From contig AP031352.1 of the NCBI GenBank assembly GCA_037833965.1, positions 24,470,501-24,534,500 of the forward strand: 64,000 bases of DNA, given 5' to 3'. Origin of the DNA: Marchantia polymorpha subsp. ruderalis (Eukaryota > Streptophyta > Marchantiopsida > Marchantiales > Marchantiaceae). Position 1 is the stretch's first letter. The number at the start of each line of letters is the position of its first letter. Below are positions 1 to 11,113 of this stretch, piece by piece. A program made the translations under genes and the position numbers. The notes beneath the pieces are model-generated. The model saw only the letters and a program-made list of their open reading frames with translations. It was not told the DNA's origin and ran no database searches.

Positions 1-882
1 TCGAACCCACAGGAACAGAGTCAACACATAGAGTACTAAATGTCACGTTTTAACAGACTATTGAGGAGTTTGAATTCTCAGGTTGCTGTCACTCCCAAAA
101 ATACTGCAGGTGCTCAACTCGGAGGTCACTCGGAGGACGCATAGTGCAACGTATTTCACCCCAACACACACCTGAAACTGGAAAAGCACAACTCAGAGGG
201 CGATTAGAACCTCTACTTAAGATTCAGGGGGAAAGTTTCCCAAGAGTACATTTAGAGGATCTGCAGGTAGTGATCCCAACTCCAAATTTTTAACCCTTCC
301 ACTAGTTACTGCTAGTGCAGGGCATCCAGGTTGGAATTCCTACTTCGGATGCGGTACCTTTGTCAAACCAAAGTCACTCTCACGCGATGAACAACACAAT
401 CAACTCACAAAACGCGTAGAGAATACAGGAACCAAACTAAGAAACCCAATTGAGAAAAGACCTATTGTCACAACTTAACAGTCAATTGACGAGTTTGAAT
501 TCTCAGGCACTAGTCAATCCTAGAAATACTGCGGAGGCTACCCCCGAAGGCACCTCAAGCAGCGTAACATACACAACCTGAATTTTCAACCAAGGCTTAC
601 TCTGAAGTAGCCAAACTTCACTTTGGCATTTAGGAAGAAAAAAGGCGAAGGAGTACAAACAGGGAAAATCGTCCAAAGGTGTAAGTCCGAATTTCAGATT
701 ATGACTAGACTATCTCCTAGCTCAGAACATTCGGCCGAAGGCCTTCAGCTGTAGGCTGCGGTAACTTCAAACTTCGAACTTGTTGAACTGAATTTCCAAA
801 ACTGGAAAATTCCCAAGGCAAAACGCCTTGAACTACTTTATACACTCTAAGATCCTAGCTAACTAACACTCTACTCTATGCC

Positions 883-1884
883 TCATATGCTTTGCCTCCA
901 GTGCGAAGGCCGACTGCGCACTAACTCCCTACCCGACCAATCTTCGGCTCTACTACGCAATCCCAGCCGTCGCAACACCGCGGTCACCTCTGCCTCGAGG
1001 TTCGCAATGGCTTCTCGCGACCTTGATAGAAAGGCATCCAACCGCTTTGCAACGCGCCGCCGACTCCGACTCTCACCCGACATCAAGGCCGCCGCACGAA
1101 TCTCCAACTCGCGCAAGGTCACTCTCTCCAGCGCTGCAATCTCCCAGCGAGTATAACCTCTCACACACCGGTTAACTCGCGCTACTAATTCCTCTCGCGT
1201 GCGATATGTCGCGCGCCGGTTGTCGCCTTCAAACTCCACTAACTGCAGCTCCGCTTCCGCACGCTGCGCTCTCAATTCGTCGCACTGCGATTGCAGGCGA
1301 CGTAGTAACTCCTTATCCGCCTTGCGTGCGATCTGACACTGATCAAGCAACTGTGTCTGCCGCACGAGCTCCTCTACGAAGATGCAATTTTGAGCTCGTT
1401 CAGAATGGAGCTCCGCCTCGATCTTTGCGTGCTGCTTCTCAAATTCGCGTTGGGCCTCGGCCGCTACGTCATCGCGCAGCTGAAGTGCTGTCTTGTGCAG
1501 CCTCCGCGAGAGTGTAACATGTCCCTGCAGGACACTGTTCTTCTCCTCCAACTCTCGATACTTGTGGTCCAGGAAAATCAGCTTGGGATTCGTCGCTACC
1601 TTGATCCGCGTCCGATTCTTGACCAATTTGACGTAGGATCCCCGATGGCGGGGATCCGCATACCTTGCCTTGCGATCAAGGTACCGTAGTAGCGGTACCA
1701 CCTGCTTGCAAAGCACTCCTGTCGGTGTGCCTTGCACCGACTCCACTTTCTCCTCCTCCGATCCCTTATCGTTCTTTGTGTCGAGGATCTCTGTCACTAC
1801 AGAAATCCTCGGCGATTCTCTGGAACTATGTCGCGTAGCTTCTTCTGCCGCGACCGCCGCCCCACTTCCTGCCAACATCTTCAA
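883..1884 (-). pseudogene. C-terminal coiled-coil part of the TIR-element protein, copy B
   Basis: This 333-codon open stretch is the C-terminal half of the copy B protein, separated from its N-terminal half by copy A. It starts with an acidic segment (NDKGSEEEKVESVQG), then the conserved block LCKQVVPLLRYLDRK, then a long heptad-rich coiled coil (LEEKNSVLQGHVTLSRRL, EELVRQTQLLDQCQ, LRAQRAEAELQLVEFEGD), and ends near LRRLGLRSRAEDWSGREL. The same blocks occur in the same order in copies A, C, D and F, so the call as family member is firm. Biochemical function is unknown; a self-association role for the coiled coil is inference. Confidence 0.8.
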
Positions 1885-3016
1885 CGGGGTGGGAGATCCT
1901 GCTTCCGGCAGCCCGCTTCACCTGTCCGATATGCTACCGCCAAAGGCGTCTGTGCTGAAGGCACACATGTTTCCTACTTGTGGTAACCCACTTTTGGTAT
2001 TTATGCGGAATTTAAAACATTTTTGAAAAACTGTACCGCAGCAACAGTGTAAATAGCGATCGGTACATTTAAATAGAGTGAAACTGGATGATCTCGGAGA
2101 ATCTCGTAGAATCCAAGAGTTGGGCGCAATGTCCGGAACAGGCGCCGCCCTGACCGATGGGCTCTGAGGAGTTCTCCTTCGGCGCAAGGCGCATAATCCG
2201 CCTTCGGCAGTGCGCCTTCGGCGCTAGAGGAATCCCTTAGAATCTATGCAATTTCCGAACGCCTTGACTTGGCTAGGATCTCGTTGGAAAGAACTTGACG
2301 CGCTGGTTCTAACGAGCCCAAGAACGCCCGGAACGGATCAGGACTCAGGGAGTTGTGATGGTCGAAAGATACAAAGACTTTCGCCTATGCATAGGCGAGG
2401 GAAGTTCGCCTACGCATAGGCGAATGAGTTGGACATCGGCGGGAAGTCCGCCTAGAATGCCGCCTACGGAGAAGGGAGTTCAGCTTTTGTCCTATGCGCG
2501 GACGAACGCCTTCGGAGGAGCGAGACCAGCCGAGTCGAAGTAAGGATGAGTGCAGCGCGTCGGCGAGAAATCCGCCTTCGGCGCAGCGCGACCATGGCCG
2601 CGGCGTAGTACGCTGGCGGAGTTCAAATTGCCAATTCGAGCGTGTGAGTGAAGACGCGTCGGCGGAGCGTGAAGTTGCGCGTCGGAGAGAAGGCCGTTAT
2701 ACCCCGAGCCGGCGCAGCCATCAAGTGATTCGGCTTTCACGACCGAGAGCCGACCATGACACCCTGCAAGCGGACAGAGGACACCCCATTCTTGAATTTG
2801 CGATTTCAATTCCTTGTGCGAGCTGCGCGCGTCCACCTTCTAGCTGAGAGACGTTCTAGACACCACCGCGCAGAGAATTACTCGGTGGCAGAGAGAGAAT
2901 TGAGTGCGCGACATTTGGAATTGAGAGAGATTAGAGTTTGCAGAGGGAACGAAACCGCGAGCAAGAGGCTTGGGCGTAGCAGAGAGAGAGGTGCGCAAAC
3001 CAATTTCAAGAACGCG

Positions 3017-5749
3017 ATGTCGACATCGGTGAAGCTGCGGATGGTTCCACTCAAGCTCCCGCTGAATGGGTTGCGTACGTTTCAGGACCGGCTGATTGCG
3101 AGGAAACTCAATTTCTTGCTGTGGGGATGGAATTACGTGTGCGCAGACATGATGCGCGAATGGCTGGACGAGGAACGGCAACCTACGCGCGGATTCCGTC
3201 CGCACGTAGATCGATGGACTGTTCACGATTGGGGATAAGCATTGGGAAGGTGTGCAGGCAAGGACGGGTACCTCCTGTTCGATAGTGAGAGCGTCAAGGT
3301 GACGAAGACGGACGAAGCCTCTTTTGTGGAATTGTTCAAGCGGGAGAGGTCCTCCAAGAACGGGTACAGGACCCGGGACTACAAAGATCGTTTCCGCCGG
3401 ACCGTAGCGATGACGCTGCTGCAACTCTTGCAGCCGCACCGCACTACGTACATCACGTTGTGGCAGGTGTCCTTCGTGGAGCTCACATTGGCTGGAGCTC
3501 CAGTTCACTGGTCGCGTATCCTGCATAGGGTGATGCGACAGCATGCGTTTGAGGAGCGGGGAGGAACGCTCAATCACCTCTCCCCCTTCTTGATAAACTT
3601 TTATCGGTCGATGAATTGCTTACCGAGCGTGTTCGATTTCCGCCGTTGTCAATCGACCATCCCGGGAGGTATATGCGGGATAACGAAGTCGACACCGATG
3701 CGGAGGACTCCCCGACTTCCACTCCACCGGGTCAACACGATGCGGGGAGGATAGCAGCGCGAGTGCCGCAGAAGCGGAGATGGAGGGAGGAACCGGAGAA
3801 GGAGCAACAGCAAGAATCAGCTGCTCTCACCCGGAAGCGGCCACTGCAAGAGATCTGCAGCCGGCCGAAGCAGAAGGCGCGCATGCTTATGTTACCTGCC
3901 AGCAGTGAAGAAACGGCGACGATCGCCAGCGAGAAAGGAAGTCCATCCACGGAGAAGAATGAGACTGCGCAGACGGCCGAGGGGTCGGCGTACCACCCTA
4001 CGCCTCCGGCGGAGGTGAGACGACCTTCGGGTCAGGAGCAACAACGTGCGGCACGGATGAGTGTGCCGCCTACGCATAAGCGACTACCTGTGGATAGGCG
4101 ACCCCTTGCGGACGAAGACTTGTGCCTACGCATAGGCAGAGAAAGTTCGCCTACGCATAGGCAGGACTCATCCCCGGTGCAACGCATGAAGGGGAAGGAG
4201 CCGGCGGAAGAACCGCCTTCGGTTCAAGAGCCTTTGGGGCAAGGCCCTTCGGCGGCAAGATCGCCGGGATATGCGCCTTCGGCGCCAGGGCCTTCGGCCC
4301 ACCGAGTTACGAATGGAAAGCAGGCGGGAGCCACGCCTTCGGCGGAAGGGCCTTCGGGCCAAGGGACATCGGGCGGGCCGCCTTCGGCGCTGCGCCCTCG
4401 GCGGAAGAAGCGCCGGGAATTGCGCCTACGCATAGGCCGGACGCATCCCTGGCGCAGTACCTAATGGTGGAGCGGGACCTAACGGAGGAGCGGATTGCCT
4501 GTCCGTAGGGTGAAATTCGTGCGCGCGATGCACAATTACACTCCGCGCAGGTACATTCCGCACGATCGCCTTCGGCGGTAGACGCCGGCGGCGAGGAGGT
4601 TACAGTCGCGGAGGGACAGGCACACGATGTGAATTCGGCACGACCGCATTCACCCACCGCCTTGGAATTTTTAGCAGGGAGCAGCGAGGCTGCAGGAGCG
4701 CCAGCGGCGGCAGAGCACGCAGACATCTCGCAGCCCCGCACAGGCCAGTCGCCGACGAATTCAATGGCGACCGAAATCCTCAGTTCGGAGGATGACGAAG
4801 AAGGAGGATCCACGGAATCGGTGTCGGGATCGGGATCCACCTAGGAGGAGGAGGAGGAGGAAATGGTAGGCGCGCCGATGGCGGCGCTCTGTGAGCAGGT
4901 AGTACCTCTGCTGAGGTACCTGCATCGCAAGATAGAGAAGTACGCGGACCCTTGCCAGCCTGGGTCCTACGTCGAGTTAGTGCGTAGGCGAACTCGCACT
5001 AAAGTCCACACCAGCAAGTTGTTGGCCCATGTGGACCAGGAACTTAAGGATCTGCGGGAGAGGCATGAGTGCCTGTGGGGTCAGTACAACCTCAATAGGA
5101 AGTTGTACAAACACTTCGACAAGACGAAGAACGAGAAGTTGGAAGAGTTCGCCAAGAAGAAGGCGAAGCTCACAGAGGCGCGGGATTCTGAGCAGGCTCA
5201 GAATCAAATTTTGTCAGAGGAGCTCGTGCGACAGACACGGTTGTTAGAGCAGTGTTAGCTCGCACGACAGGCGGATGAGGAATTAATCCGCAGACTGCAA
5301 TCCGAGTGCGGGGAATTGAGAGCACAGCGTGCGGAGGCCGAATTGCAGTTGGTTGTTGTTGAAGACGATCGCCGGCGGGAGGCAGATCGCACGAAGGAAG
5401 AGATGACGAGGCGAGTCACCCACTGTCTCAGGGACTACGCACACTGGGAAGTGGCGGCGCAGGAGAAACTCACACAAGCGAGTTAGAGCTTCGTGCAGCG
5501 GGGTTGTTGGCAGGTGACAGTCGGAGACGGCGGCGAGTGGCAAAGAAGCTAGACTCTTTTCTGTCGAGATCGCGGGACACCATGGCCACCCTCGAGTCAG
5601 AGGTTTCCGCGGTGTTGAGGCAATTGGGACTGCGCAGTCGAGCTGAGGACTTGCAGGGTAGGGAGTTAGTGCGCGGCAGTCCGTCGCGCAGGAGGCGAAG
5701 CACAGGTTCTGCGGAGTGTAGTGTAGCGTGGTTCCGTGCAGGCGTGTAG
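3017..5749 (+). pseudogene. TIR-element protein, copy A, broken by stops
   Basis: The start at 3017 opens the conserved block MSTSVKLRMVPLKLP and is supported by the same position in copies C and F. The N-terminal domain (KLNFLLWGWNYVCADMMREWL, then WQVSFVELTLAG and HLSPFLINFYRSM) is followed by a Pro/Ser/Gly-rich middle with many PSAEG/PSAQG peptides, then the blocks LCEQVVPLLRYLHRK and EELVRQTRLLEQC and a C-terminal coiled coil ending in WFRAGV. Stops fall at 3236 (after VHDWG), 4842 (before a Glu run) and 5256 (after LLEQC), with frameshifts between. The sequence is close to copy F, which has only one such break. Confidence 0.8.
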
Positions 5750-6197
5750 CGTAGTGCAGTGTAGTGCTAGTTAGGAATTAGAAGGTATAAAGTAGTTCAA
5801 GGCGTCTTGCCTTGGGATTTTTCCAGTTTCGGAAGTGCAGATCAGGAACTCATTTTCTCTGCGTGTTTGTGTCCTTAATTCTGTCACCACGCGAGAGGAG
5901 CTACACCTTAGCGATCCGCATTGTGTAGCTGAAGGCCTTCGGCTGAATGTTCAGAGCTAGTACATTGGTTAGAGACTTGAGTAGTTCGGGTCTACACCTG
6001 CGGGTGACTGCCGATGCTCAGAGCCAGTGACGAGTTAGATACTTGAACAGTTTCCCCCTTACACTTTCGAGTGACTGTTCCTGATTGTACTTCTTCGGGA
6101 TTTTCCCCTGAATGCCAAAGTGAAGTTTTGCTACTTCGTGTAAGCCTTGGTTGTAAATTTAGGTTACGCTGCAGCAGGTGTCTTCGGGGTAACTCCT

Positions 6198-6683
6198 GTA
6201 GTATTTCTGGGAATGACAAGTGCCTCAGAATTCAAACTCTTCAATAGACTGTTATGGTGTGTTACTGGAACGTTTCTCAGTGAGTCCTTCCGTGCGGATC
6301 TGTGTTCTCTGAGCGTTTTGTGAGTTGGGAGTGTTGTTCACCGCGTGTGAGTGACTTCGATCCGAAGTAGGAAGTCCAACCCGGGTTCCCTACGCTAGCA
6401 GAAAGCTAGAGGAAGGGTTGTAAAAGCCGGAGTTGGGAGTCACTACCTGCAGCTTCGCTGAGTACTCGCAAGAGACTTTCCTCCTGAAATCTTGAGTGGA
6501 GGTCCTAACCGATCTCTGGGTTGTGTTTCTGTAGTTTCAGGTGTGTGTGTGTGTGTGTGTGTGTGTTGTACGCTGCACTGTGCGACCTCCGAGTGAGCTT
6601 CGAGTGAACACTTGCAGTATTTCTGGGAGTGACAGTCGCCTGAGAATTCAAACTCCTCAATAGTTTGTTAAATGTGACACTTT
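6198..6683 (+). repeat. Direct repeat pair in the right arm of copy A
   Basis: A segment of about 55 bases (starting gtagtatttctgggaatgac and running through gaattcaaactc) lies at 6198-6254 and again, slightly diverged, at 6618-6683, about 420 bases apart. Copy F has the same pair near 43684 and 44098, copy C in reverse near 9130 and 9560, and copies D, E and G also have it. The spacing and conservation suggest a functional subterminal repeat such as a protein-binding or processing site; this role is inference. Confidence 0.7.
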
Positions 6684-6765
6684 GTACACTGTGTGTTCCT
6701 CTGTTCTTGTGGGTTCGACCTTTCTACCACTATATTGCAGTTTTAGCCTTTAGTGGATTATTACA

Positions 6766-8024
6766 CTACTTCCTGCCTTCATCCTTCGCATGTTGCTCAA
6801 GTTGGGTCTGCGCCGAAGGCGCTTCACCCGGAGTCCTCTGAGCCGAAGTCCTCTCCATACACTTCTCCTGCGCCAAAGGCTCTTGACCCAAAGTCGAGTC
6901 GTCAAAAGTTACTTGCTTAGAGGCCAAGCACCTATCCGTCGCTGGCACACTAGTCGGTGCCGCATGCCGTCTTCCTTGAACCGAAGGCCTTCTTGCCTCT
7001 TCCGAAGGCGTCCGTGCCTTTGGTGCATGGAGGTCCGTTGTCCTCTCAAGAACTCTTGCACTCGCATTCTCCCCCGAGGATGGCGAGTTTCTTCTCTCCG
7101 CGGCTCGTCCTGTGTCCGCACTACTCGCCGGCAGAACAAGCTTGCGAGCTTTTTTGCTTCGGCTGACTGGAGGGCTCGTGGGTCGCCCAACTTCGGGCGA
7201 GAGCAGCGGGCACTTCTCGCTGACTCTGGTACGCCTCCCCATCCCATTTCCGCTTCCACGGTTTCGTACTGCCCGCGGTTCTTCCTCTGCTCGCGGTTGA
7301 GCTGGTGGTGTGCAAGCGGGCGTCTCGTCGGTGTCGGTGTCGACCTCGACATCCTTCACGTATCTCTCCGGATTGCTGCGTGACAGCAAGGGAAACTGCA
7401 CACGCTCCGACGCTGTCAAGCACCCTATCGACCGATAGAAGTTAATCAAGAAGGGGGAGAGGTGATTGATCGATCCCCCCTTCTCCTCCAGCGCGTGCTG
7501 TCGCATTGCCTTCCATAGAATCCGAGCCCAATGGATCGGAGTTCCCGGCAACGCCAGCTCCACAAACCCCACCTGCCAAGAAGTCATGTAGGTGGTCCGG
7601 TGCGGCTGTAAAATTTGGAGGAGTGCTACCGCGACATTCCTCCACATCCGATCCTTGTAGTCACGGCTCTTGTACCCGTTCTTACTGGACTTGCTGTTCT
7701 TGAAAAGGGCACGAAGGAAATGTCTTCTTCCTTCGTGACCAGCACACTCTCGCATTCGAAGAGAAGTTCGCCTTCTTCTCCCGCGCACCTTCCCAAGACT
7801 TGTTCCCAATCGCTGACCTGCCATGTCTCCGGATATGGTCAAAAACCGCGCGGAGGTTGGTTCCTCTCCTGCAGCCATTCCCGGACCATCTCAGGGCACA
7901 CCCAATTCCATTCCCATATGAGGAAATCGAGCTTCACCGCCGACAGCTCGTTCTGAAATGCGCGCAGTCCGATCTGCGGCACTTTCAGCGGAACCATCCG
8001 CTGCTGAGTCGACCGGGCCATCAA
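6766..8024 (-). pseudogene. N-terminal and middle part of the TIR-element protein, copy B
   Basis: Reading leftwards from ATG at 8024, this gives the conserved start (RMVPLKVPQIGLRAFQ), the motif WVCPEMVREWL, then after a frameshift the block NGYKSRDYKDR, TTYMTSWQVGFVELAL and GSINHLSPFLINFYRS. A charged Pro/Ser-rich middle follows with repeated PSAE/PSAQ peptides made by the GCC-GAA-GGC microrepeats. The reading is broken exactly at 6766-6770, where copy A is inserted, and resumes at 1978-883. It is therefore a pseudogene broken by insertion as well as by a frameshift near 7850. The function is unknown; the layout of helical N-domain, low-complexity middle and coiled coil resembles the 'putative plant transposon protein' type of ORF, which is an inference. 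Confidence 0.75.
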
Positions 8025-9639
8025 ATTCTTGCAAGTCTCCGCGCACTTTGTTCGCTGCTGACGTAAGCTTCTTGCAACTTCTCTGCACTCGCTACTACGC
8101 GTCGGGAGCTCGGGTGAACTCGCTGCAATTTCTTTCTACACTTCTCGCACACTCTCTTTCAATGTTTCCGCGCGCGCTCAGCGAATTTTCCACAAGACTC
8201 CTGCAAGATTCTACTGCTGCGCACTTCTGCACTCTCAAAAATCCGCACACTCTCCTCAAACTCAGAAATCCCTCCGCAAGATCACCGCAAATTACCCTCC
8301 TGCGCGTCGCGAGCTTTGACAGATGCGAAATTGAAAATGCGAGCGTGAGAGTGAGGGTGAGTTCTTTCCTTCGGCTATCAAGATCGCCCAACGTTCGACA
8401 TTTGGACTGGCTGCGGCCCGCTTGAATGCGATGCCGGCGCGGAGGCGTAACAGCCCAATTTGCACGCTCAAATTTCCGCTCAGCCGTTGTGCGGACTCCC
8501 ACACGTGTACGTTCAATCTTGATTCCGCCGATTTCCGCTGACGCTCTTCTCCGCTCGCGTACCGCCAAAGGCGCATCGCCAAAGGCTTCTTCCGCCAAAG
8601 GTACAGACTTCCGCCGGTTCTTTTGTCTTTTCTTCTTCCGCCGAAGGCGCATGGCCGAAGGCGTCCGAAGTGACGGGGTAGTTTTCCCTGTGACGAAGGC
8701 GTCTACTGTGCATGCTTCGTACGTCTTCAGCGACAGAACCTCTAGAGGCGTCTGTGCTAAAGGCGCTTCCTTCTGCTTGCGCTGAAGGCACCTCACAAAA
8801 GGACTTGTTGCCAAAGGCGCTCTCCCCAGCAGGAACAGTCTGCGCCGTCCAAGGCGCTTGTCCTTGGCCTAAGGCCCCCCCCCCCCCCCCCCACACTCCT
8901 GGATTCTCCGTGACCCGCGATTCTCCCTTTTTATTGTATTTTTCGTTCTGATTACTATTTACAGTTGTTGTCGCGGTACTTATTTTTCAAAAAATGTTTT
9001 AATTCCGAACAAAAAAAAAAAAAAGTGGGTCATCACACATTGACAATGCTGATGTGTAATGACCCATCAAAGGCTAAAATTGCAGTATAGCAGCAAAAAG
9101 GTCAAACCCACAGGGATAGAGGCAAGACACAGACTACTAAATGTCACGTTTTAACATACTATTGAAGAGTTTGAATTCTCAGGCGACTGTCACTCCCAGA
9201 AATACTGCAAGTGCTCAACTCGGAGGTCACTCGGAGGACGCACATTGCAGCGTAGTTCACCCCAACACACACCCAAAACTGGAAAAGCACAACTAAGAGG
9301 TCGATTAGGACCTCCACTCAAGGTTCAGGGGAAATTTTCTCAAGAGTACATTCAGAGGATCTGCATGTAGTGTTCCCCAACTCCGGATTGTTAACTCTGA
9401 CTGCTAGAGCAGAGCACCAGGGTTGGACTTCCTACTTCGGATGCGGTACCTTCGTCAAACCGAAGTCACTCTCACGCGGTGAACAACACACTCAACTCCT
9501 AAAACGCGCAAAGAATACAGGAACCGAACTGAGAAACTCAACTTAACAAAGATCCAGTGTCACACCATAACAGTCTATTGACGAGTTTGAATTCTCAGGC
9601 ACTAGTCATTCCCAAAAATATTGCAAAGGGTAGCCCTGA

Positions 9640-11113
9640 AGGTGTCGTCTACAGCGTAACCTGAATTTACAACCAAGGCTCACTCGAAGTGACAAAACTT
9701 CACGTTGGCATTTAGGGGAAAAATTCCGAAGGAGTACAAACAGGAACCGTCACCCGAAGGTGTAAGACCGAACTACTCAAGTATCTAACCAGTCCGCTAG
9801 CTCTAAGCATTCAGCAATCACCCGCAGGTGTAGGTCCGAACTACTCAAGTATCTAACCAGCACACTAGCTCTGAGTATTCGGCCGAAGGCCTTCGGCCAC
9901 AAAATGCGGTAACTTCGTCAAGCTGTAGCTCATCTTGCGCGGTGACAGAACTAAGGACACAAACACGCAGAGAAAATGAGTTTCTGAATTGCACTTCCGA
10001 AACTGGAAAAATCCCAAGGCAAGACGCCTTGAACTACTATATTCCTTCAAAGTCCAACTACCTAACACTCTACACTACACTACACTCCATGTCATCTGCT
10101 ATGTCTCCTGCGCGACGGACTACCGTGCACTAACTCCTTACCCGACCAGTCGTCGGCTCCGTTGCGCAACCCCAGCCGCCGAAGTACCTCGGTCACCTCT
10201 GCCTCGAGGTTCGCAATGGCATCCCGCGACCTCGACAGAAAAGCAACTAACCTCTTCGCGACCCGCCGTCAGCTCCAACTGTCACCCGACATCATATCCG
10301 CCGCACGAATCTCTAACCCACGCAGTGTGATTCTCTCCTGCGCATACACTTCCCAGTGAGTGTAACCAGGAGGCTACCCCCGAAGGCACCTCAGGCAGCG
10401 TACAACCTGAATTGTTAACCAAGGTTTACTCGAAGTAACAAAACTTCACTTTGACATTCAGGGGGAAAAATCTCAAAGGAGTACAAACAGGAACAATCAC
10501 CCGAAGGTGTAAGTCTGAACTGCTCAAGTATCTAACCAGTCACTAGCTCTGAACATTCGACAATCACTCCAAAGGTGTATGTCCGAACTGCTCAAGTATC
10601 TAACCGATACAATAGCTCTGAACATTCGGCCGAAGGCCTTCAGCTACAAAATGCGGTAACTCCGTCAAGCTGTAGCTCCTCTTGCGCGGTGACAGAACTA
10701 AGGACACAAACGCGCAGAGAAAATGAGTTCTTGAACTGCACTTCCGAAACTGGAAAATCTCCAAGGCAAAACGCCTTGAACTACTTTATACCTTCTAAGT
10801 CCTAACTACCTAACACTATACTCCACGCTACACTCCATGTCATCTGCTATGCCTCCTGTGCGAAGGACGACCGCGCACTGCGTCTCTACTAGACCAGTCC
10901 TCTACTCTACTGCGCAACCCCAGCCGCCGCAACACCACAGTCACCTCTGCCTCAAGGTTTGCAATGGCATCTCACGACCTCGCCAGGAAGGCATCTAACC
11001 GCTTTGCCACTCGCCGCCGGCTCCGACTGTCACCCGACATCAAGTCCGCCGCACAAATCTCTAACTCGCGCAAGATGATTTTCTCCTGCGCAGCCACTTC
11101 CCAGCGAGTGTAA
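9640..11113 (-). repeat. Tandem duplication of about 750 bp in the right arm of copy C
   Basis: The end of the gene and the start of the right arm are present twice in direct order. The marker tacactccatgtcatctgct occurs near 10077 and, with one base changed, near 10830. The reverse-coded C-terminal block around it (coding for RRVAKRLDAF) occurs at about 10210-10260 and 10985-11030. Other copies have this segment once. It makes copy C longer at its right end and would leave a second, detached C-terminal fragment. Confidence 0.65.

Larger units (their letters stand above)
1979..6765 (+). mobile_element. TIR element copy A, full length, inserted in copy B
   Basis: The left TIR is TGTGGTAACCCAC at 1979-1991 and the right TIR gtggattattaca at 6753-6765; they match as inverted repeats at 10 of 13 positions. 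The flanks are CTACT at 1974-1978 and CTACT at 6766-6770, a perfect 5-bp target-site duplication. Length is 4787 bp. The left arm (to about 2700) holds palindromes such as CGCCTATGCATAGGCG at 2383-2398 and the hairpin CGCCTACGCATAGGCG at 2407-2422. The gene follows at 3017-5749, then a right arm of about 1 kb with a (GT)13 run at 6541-6566. The two ends are inverted and no long direct repeats flank the unit, so it is not a normal LTR element. Confidence 0.9.
1..9037 (-). mobile_element. TIR element copy B, outer, split by copy A and cut by the window start
   Basis: The left end of the element lies at 9025-9037 (gtgggtcatcaca, the inverse of TGTGATGACCCAC) and the element reads leftwards. Its right end is cut off: position 1 begins inside the conserved right arm (tcgaacccacagg), about 45 bases short of the expected terminus when compared with copy E at 34691. 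Copy A sits inside it at 1979-6765, and its coding sequence continues on both sides of A. The target-site duplication cannot be checked because one flank is outside the window; the 3' flank is cattg at 9038-9042. Without A the element would be about 4.3 kb. A run of 18 C lies at 8875-8892. Confidence 0.8.

Noticed and set aside
1979..6765. LTR retrotransposon interpretation of the TGT...ACA units
   Set aside because: The two ends match only as a 13-base inverted repeat; no long direct terminal repeat, primer site, RT or integrase is present in any full copy.
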